Part shown: positions 58,901 to 64,000 of the stretch, one piece after another
Layout: each line of letters opens with the position of its first letter
How positions within the stretch are numbered: the stretch's first letter is position 1
NCBI GenBank assembly: GCA_030544215.1
Contig: JARZZO010000008.1
Span: 32,155,614 to 32,219,613, forward strand
From: Zantedeschia hybrid cultivar
Taxonomy: Eukaryota; Streptophyta; Magnoliopsida; Alismatales; Araceae
Direction of reading: 5' to 3'
DNA: 64,000 nt
Notes under the pieces: model-generated
Told to the model about the DNA's origin: nothing
The model's input: only the letters and a program-made list of their open reading frames with translations
Databases searched by the model: none
Translations under genes and position numbers: made by a program

Positions 58901-61202
58901 TATGCAAGATGGATTTTTCACTATCGCAATTCATGTACAGGGGTGCATGGGTAAATTTTTTATTATTTTTGCACAAAGGTTGTTTCATTTGACATTCTAT
59001 CTTTGGGGGAACCTGGTGCTTGTTATTGCTCTTCTTTGGTGGACTTCCTCCCTACTGTTTGCTTAACAACATCTGTCACAAAGTCTACTTACATACAACT
59101 TGGAAAATTCTCCGATATTCTAAATATGGGTCCTGATGCTTTCCTGACAACATACATTTATGTGTGTTTCCAGGAGGTGCTCAGCCGCTTTCTTGGGCAG
59201 TAAGGATCAAAGTTGCTGTTGGGGCTGCCAGGGGCCTCTCATTTTTGCATGATGCTGAGAACCAAGTTATATATCGGGATTTTAAGGCTTCGAACATTCT
59301 TCTGGATGTGGTATGTTTGGAGGAAATAGTGATGTATTTGAGCTTTCAGTTTTTGGAGCTCTTCGATAATGTATCCTCAATTTTGCAGGAATTCAACGCG
59401 AAACTTTCAGACTTTGGTTTAGCGAAAGCTGGCCCAACTGGGGATAGGACCCATGTCTCCACCCAGGTCGTCGGAACCCATGGATATGCAGCCCCTGAGT
59501 ATATTGCTACAGGTTGTTTCTGTTCTAGAATCTCAAAACTAATTTCCTTCATTATCTTCTAGAACTCTTGATACCTATAAATTTTATGAACAAGTCATAT
59601 TCTTCACTTTCTTTAAGAATGCCTTTTACCTTTAGTTAAGAGAACTTTGTAGTCACCAAATTACAGAGATATGTCACTGATCAGATATGAACATACTACT
59701 TAGGAAAGTAATACTTTGCATCTCGATATTCTTCCGTTCAATATCAAGTTGCATTATCTACATTTTATTTGTAACAAAGAGATGTATTCAATGTGACTAT
59801 TGAACAGATTGCTCTGTTGTGAAAACTTCTCTTTTAATTCTTGTTATCAAGGAAGTATATTGCTATATCCATATTTCTGGGAAAACATTGTTTTGGTGTC
59901 AGATGTTTTTTCTTTGACATCACTAGCCTTTGTAGATAGATCACCTGGGATCAAGGAATTATGAGTCAGATCAGGTACCCAGATTGGGTACCCCCCATCC
60001 AGATCCAGATCAGATAGGTTGGATTGGCCGATCCAATGGAAGTGATCTAATCTACTTTAAAAAATTAAAATGATCTTTGAAAAACAAAAACGTATGTTTA
60101 TAAATTTAAAAAAGTGTTTATAGACATATTGAAAACATGTGAGGGTGTTTGTATAAGATTTTGCCATCACTAACTCAAAACTAAATCTGCCAAGATCAGT
60201 CAATTCACAAGGGTATCCGCTAATCCAGGTCTAATTTGGCAAATGTTCATCTGCTTCGGGCCAACTCACTGAATCAGTATGATCCTAGTTTAATTTTCCT
60301 CTTTTAAATTTTAATTAATTTTATTTTAATTTTTCATCAGGATTGATTTTATGGCCTGAAATCAGATCAGCCATTGCTGATCCTGATCCGGATCAGCCAA
60401 TTCTGAACTGGATTGGCCCATCCTGCATTCCATGCCTGGGATGATCAGTTACTCTCATCCCTGCGGCAGTTGATTATCTATTTCATCTCTGGCAGGCAAT
60501 CAGCAAATCATGACTCCTATTTTCTTAAGCCAATTCCATGTATCCATTAAGTAATGAATAGTACAATTATGAAATTGATAGGAAAAATACTGTATTCATC
60601 TTTGATTAAGCTGCCATATCTTTTCCTTTTGCCCACAAGGTTTTGTGTAAGTTACGTCTCAGCCTGCATCTTCATTAGAGTTTTGAGATACATATGCATG
60701 TTATGCAGAGAAGTTTATTGTCACTTATGTTCTCTAAATTTCAACAGGTCGGCTATCTGCAAAGGCTGATGTGTACAGCTTTGGAGTTGTGCTGCTGGAA
60801 CTATTATCGGGCCGACGGGCTCTTGACAAAACCAAAGTAGGGATAGAGCAAAGTTTAGTAGACTGGGCAATGCCTTACTTGGGAGACAAGCGCACTCTGT
60901 TTCGTATTATGGACACCAGGTTGGAGGGCCAATACCCCAAGAAAGGGGCCTACACAGTTGCTGCCCTTGCTTTGCAATGCCTGCAAAATGAAGCTAAACT
61001 CCGCCCTCGAATGTCAGAGGTCTTGGCGGCACTGGAGCAGCTGCAATACTCAAAGGACACAGCCAGGCTCACTCAAATGCAACAAAGGAAGGCCTCTACC
61101 CATGTACACAGGTCATCTACAAGGCATCATCCTTCATCATTGCAACCACCACTGGGTGGCTCACAATCACCATTCCAACGCCAATCTCCTCGCGTGAACT
61201 GA
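55985..61202 (+). CDS. Receptor-like cytoplasmic kinase, RLCK-VII (PBL/APK-like), 423 aa
   Basis: Exons 55985-56039, 56631-56995, 57101-57236, 59174-59310, 59389-59512 and 60748-61202. All introns are GT-AG and the total is 1272 nt in frame. The start MGNC gives an N-myristoylation Gly2 and palmitoylation Cys4, so plasma-membrane anchoring is expected. A Ser/Thr-rich N-tail precedes the kinase domain. Key features are the Gly-rich loop GEGGFG (95-100), Lys126 in VIAVKRL, Glu142, catalytic YRDFK (Asp221), DFG (239-241) and APE (266-268). The activation segment THVSTQVVGTHGYAAPEY and GIEQSLVDWA, YLGDKRTLFRIMD match the APK2/PBL2-3 type. All catalytic residues are present, so it is probably active. 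The family relays signals from pattern-recognition and growth receptors. The only apparently intact host gene here. Confidence 0.93.
57237..59173 (+). other. Intron 3 of the kinase gene with internal duplication
   Basis: 1937 bp. Two diverged copies of about 400 bp (roughly 57265-57700 and 57860-58260) share CATTTGAACTA, CATCAGAA, AGCTTTTCCATTT and CTTGGTGATAT. No coding sequence of its own. Confidence 0.7.
59513..60747 (+). other. Intron 5 of the kinase gene with GATC-rich insert-like segment
   Basis: 1235 bp. The segment of about 59945-60440 is dense in GATC/GGATC words (GATCCTGATCCGGATCAG), unlike the AT-rich rest, and may be a small decayed transposon. Borders unclear. Confidence 0.5.
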
Positions 61203-62605
61203 GTGAAACATAAGTTATAAAATTCAGTTCCCTTGTGCATATTTTGTGAAACAAGCAAAAGCATTGTGCTCCTTTCATTGTCCTTTTCCCCTCGGTCCAT
61301 AGTTGATTAGTTTCGGCTTGCATTTTCAGATAGTAGATTATTTATGGAATAGTTATTGAAAGTTACTTTGTCGGAAAAACATCTACGATTTAAATTTTTT
61401 TTCTGAGGCCCTGTGGTTATGCAAGGACTTGTTTTGGATGATAAAAAGCCCTTTCTCTTTGGCGCAAATGATCACTTTCTAGCTGCAAATACCAAATGAT
61501 GAATGGAATGGGCGATCTTCTTTCCAAGGTTAAAGGTCTGAGATGTAGAAATGCTTCTTTTAATGTCTTGGCTGTCCTTTTTGGATGATTCTGTACTCAA
61601 ACAATGTTCATTATTGTGCTTTTTAACTGGTTTATGGCATTAGGGATGTGAAAGGCTACCTCCTGGTTGAATATTAGAGCCATCCTTTTGCTTCAGTTAC
61701 CCGTACTCATCCTCATCTCATGACAGGTTGGTGTGTCGTTTAGTTATCCTCATTTATCGATTCTTTAACCCTTGAAATACTCTCTTACTAATGAAAGAGG
61801 AAGGTGTTGAATACTTGTGAGACTTCGTTTTTCAAATATGATTTTTTGATTTAAAAGAATTTTGGCATTTTTGAAAAAAAGAGGATTTTGGTTTAAAAGA
61901 GAAGTCCTAGAGTTAAGAAAACATAGTCTTCTCTTTCTTTCTTTTTATAGACTTTGAGAATTTTGGATTAGTCCTCAAGTCTAAGATTTGTAGATCAAGC
62001 ATGGATCCGTATTTTTTACCTCTCCACTGACCTCGATTAGTGTTAATTACGTCAGTTATTAACTGAAAACTCTTGATTAACTATCTATTAAGGCCTATTG
62101 ATAAAACATGAATGAATTGTCTTGGATACATGCAAGCAAGATTTCCTTTATTTATAAAGACCCCTTGAAGGATACTTAAGGATTCTTGAGGTTTCACGAG
62201 GGCATGAGGACTTAGGGTCTTTTAAGAGTACTAAGAAAATTAGTCTTTTAGATATAACTTTCGTTAAGACCCTTGAAATAATATGAAATGGTCAAAGGCG
62301 TCCTTTAAGTATCTTTTAAAAGGATAAGGGATTTTTTAGACAACATATCCCTCTTTTTTAGGTTCATTTGAGAGGATGGAAAACATAAAGGATATTCTTA
62401 ATTAATGAGACATGAAGGTCACTACATATTTAAAAATATTTTCTAATGGTCCTTCAATCAATATGAAGGAACCAAAAAAAAATTGGCCGTTCAACCAATA
62501 TGAACGAACCACGGTTAAAGAATATAAGGCAACAACAATATGTAGATTTTTAATTGAAGCACATCACACAATGTTGGTCATCTTAATAAAATGATCCGTG
62601 GGTTA
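61203..62605. other. 3' flank of the kinase gene and AT-rich intergenic DNA
   Basis: The 3' UTR presumably occupies the first few hundred bases; no strong AATAAA close to the stop. The rest is AT-rich with no gene or clear repeat. Confidence 0.5.
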
Positions 62606-63562
62606 TGATGTAGCCGAGGCTATCACGACCGGATTCCGAGGCTGGGATCCGATATTGGGATCCGAAGCTGGATCGGATCGGAGAAGGGGCCCGACGGGGA
62701 TCCGGAACGCGGCGAGGGTGGAGACGAGGCCGAAGATCCGAAGCCGAGGGTCGCCCGGTCGGATGTGGGCTGGCCTGCGGAAGGCGCAGCCGAAGTTCCT
62801 CAGGTTGAAAGACAGCTGGTGTGGGACGGAGCCGAGACACCTTCGGTCGAGGAAGACCAGCCAACGAATGGCATCGAGACCGGAGGAAGAAGTCCGAGGT
62901 CGGTGGTCGAGTCCGACTCGGAGAGGTCGGCGAAGATTCAAACCGAGCTCCTGCAGGAGGGAAAGAAGAAGAAAAAAACAGTCAGTAGGAGTCCCGGGCT
63001 TCAGCCCTTAGGAACCCCCTCCGACGGTTAAGTTAGCTTCTAAAGATGATTCGATTCAGAAGTCAAAGAGGTGGAAGAAGCAGCTTTAATGCTTTTTGGG
63101 CTGTAGTCCTTAAGGGTCACGAAGACATACCTTTGGTAATAAATAGCGGTATATTTATAGCGGAGTATAGAGGATGCTTAACGGTGGTAGCCGATATAGG
63201 ACTATGTTCTGGGTTTATTGGTAAACCGCCATAGTGCCTAGTCCTCCCACCGGAGTGGGCCGGATACAGCTATTGGGTCGAAAGGGTGTAGGGCCGCTGA
63301 CGGGCCAGATGCCGCTTAGTGGGCTGGAGCCTGATAGGCCGAGGGCTGCTGAGCCGCTAATGGGCCGAAGGCTATCGGACCGCTAATGGGCCGAAGGTTG
63401 CTGGGCCGCGGACGGGCCGAGGACCACTGGGCTGCTTACTAGGCCGAGGGCCGCTGGGCCGCTAATGGGCCGAAAGCTGCCAGGGGGCTTCTTACTGCTG
63501 CTGTCGGACTGATCTGTGTTGGGCCTGTTGTAATGGGCCAAATCGGATTCTGCTTCATCACA
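62606..63562 (-). mobile_element. Gypsy-type 3' LTR (957 bp), minus orientation
   Basis: The minus strand starts TGTGATGAAG at 63562, right after a polypurine tract, and ends CTACATCA at 62606. A TATAAATA box on the minus strand lies near 63150. A GGGCCG-rich tandem repeat lies in its upstream part (63288-63485). The ORFs at 62598-63031 are within the LTR and have no family resemblance. The left target flank is GGTTA; the other is outside the window. Confidence 0.7.
63288..63485. repeat. Tandem repeat, ~26 bp GGGCCG-rich unit, about 7 copies
   Basis: Approximate unit GCCGCTAATGGGCCGAAGGC plus TGCTGG, drifting between copies. Confidence 0.8.
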
Positions 63563-63576
63563 TAGCCCCCCACTCT
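63563..63576 (-). other. Polypurine tract
   Basis: The minus strand reads GAGTGGGGGGCTA immediately before the LTR start TGTGATG, a classic Gypsy plus-strand priming site. It fixes orientation: the rest of this element lies to the right. Confidence 0.8.
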
Positions 63577-64000
63577 TGTCTTCCTCAGATTTGAGATGGC
63601 GAGAGTATAGTCTGAAGCCTCCTTGGGGGAATAACGTGACAGGCGCTATCCGAAGCTTTCTGCTTTGTTATGAAGAGGAAATGCCCTCGGTCGGCGGAGG
63701 GTCAGTGGCCATTAATCGTCTCCATTCGGGATGCAGCGACGAATGCCTTCGCCCTTGATTGTGAAGGGACGAGGCTTCTGGCTATGTCAGGCTTGATAAA
63801 TGGACGGGACAGACGTCGAGTTCTCCGTCAGAACGGTCACGTCGTGAGGAAACACAGGACACGCGTCGCGCATCCGGTCGCCCCGTTAAAAGCACAAAAG
63901 GATCCCGGCCGTGCCCGGTGATCACGCGGATCGCGGGTCACTTCGTCCCTCTGCCCGAGACCTCACTCGGATTGCCGCCTTTTCCTTCCTCGGCACGCGG
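63577..64000 (-). mobile_element. Internal 3' end of the Gypsy element leaving the right edge
   Basis: GC-rich sequence adjoining the polypurine tract. No domain is recognisable in the 420 bp visible. Large plant Gypsy elements often have non-coding sequence here. Confidence 0.55.

Noticed and set aside
62598..63031. ORFs up to 137 aa near the right edge
   Set aside because: They lie inside a Gypsy LTR defined by the polypurine tract and terminal bases; no domain seen.

Overview
This window is nuclear DNA of a flowering plant. It holds nested LTR retrotransposons, a SINE, a MITE-like element, and one host gene with introns: a receptor-like cytoplasmic kinase. The species cannot be named from sequence alone. 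I see no bacterial, organellar, rRNA or tRNA genes and no CRISPR array. The only other host-like coding sequence is a short broken piece of a lectin receptor kinase.

Layout. (1) 1-12603: minus-strand Ty1/Copia sequence. A 5' LTR (8846-12603) is split by a solo Gypsy LTR (10005-12204, TSD GGTAT). Next come a long structured leader, a decayed gag-pol and a second LTR (1020-2571). That LTR is itself followed by a primer-binding site and another leader running off the left edge, so two Copia units are joined head to tail through one LTR. (2) 12604-15309 and 35077-35363: remnants of a second Gypsy element (LTR end, iMet primer-binding site, gag). It was invaded by a solo Copia LTR (12899-14448) and by a 19.8 kb Tat-type Gypsy (15310-35076, TSD AGTGG). 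The Tat element carries gag-pro, RT-RNaseH-aRH-integrase and, on the opposite strand, two intron-containing genes of the plant mobile domain type. (3) 35364-38582: two Copia LTRs in opposite orientation with a lectin receptor kinase fragment between them. (4) 39290-44555: a heavily decayed plus-strand Copia gag-pol with its 3' LTR. (5) 44556-51100: old LTR-like and AT-rich degenerate repeats with a Copia RNase H tail. (6) 51101-55700: intergenic DNA with a 3-copy tandem repeat in a MITE-like element and a clean SINE with an 18-bp TSD. (7) 55985-61202: the host kinase gene, six exons, 423 aa, intact by eye. (8) 62606-64000: LTR, polypurine tract and internal end of another minus-strand Gypsy element leaving the right edge.

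Most notable. A 33-bp imperfect inverted-repeat motif (GGCGTC, about 10 variable bases, GACGCG, flanked by A and T runs) recurs about 30 times in two different Gypsy families, often as back-to-back pairs. The Copia leader contains four hairpins with a shared loop and unrelated but self-complementary stems, which looks like a structured RNA. The antisense genes keep spliceosomal introns inside a retroelement, as expected if the sense genomic RNA cannot be spliced at antisense introns.
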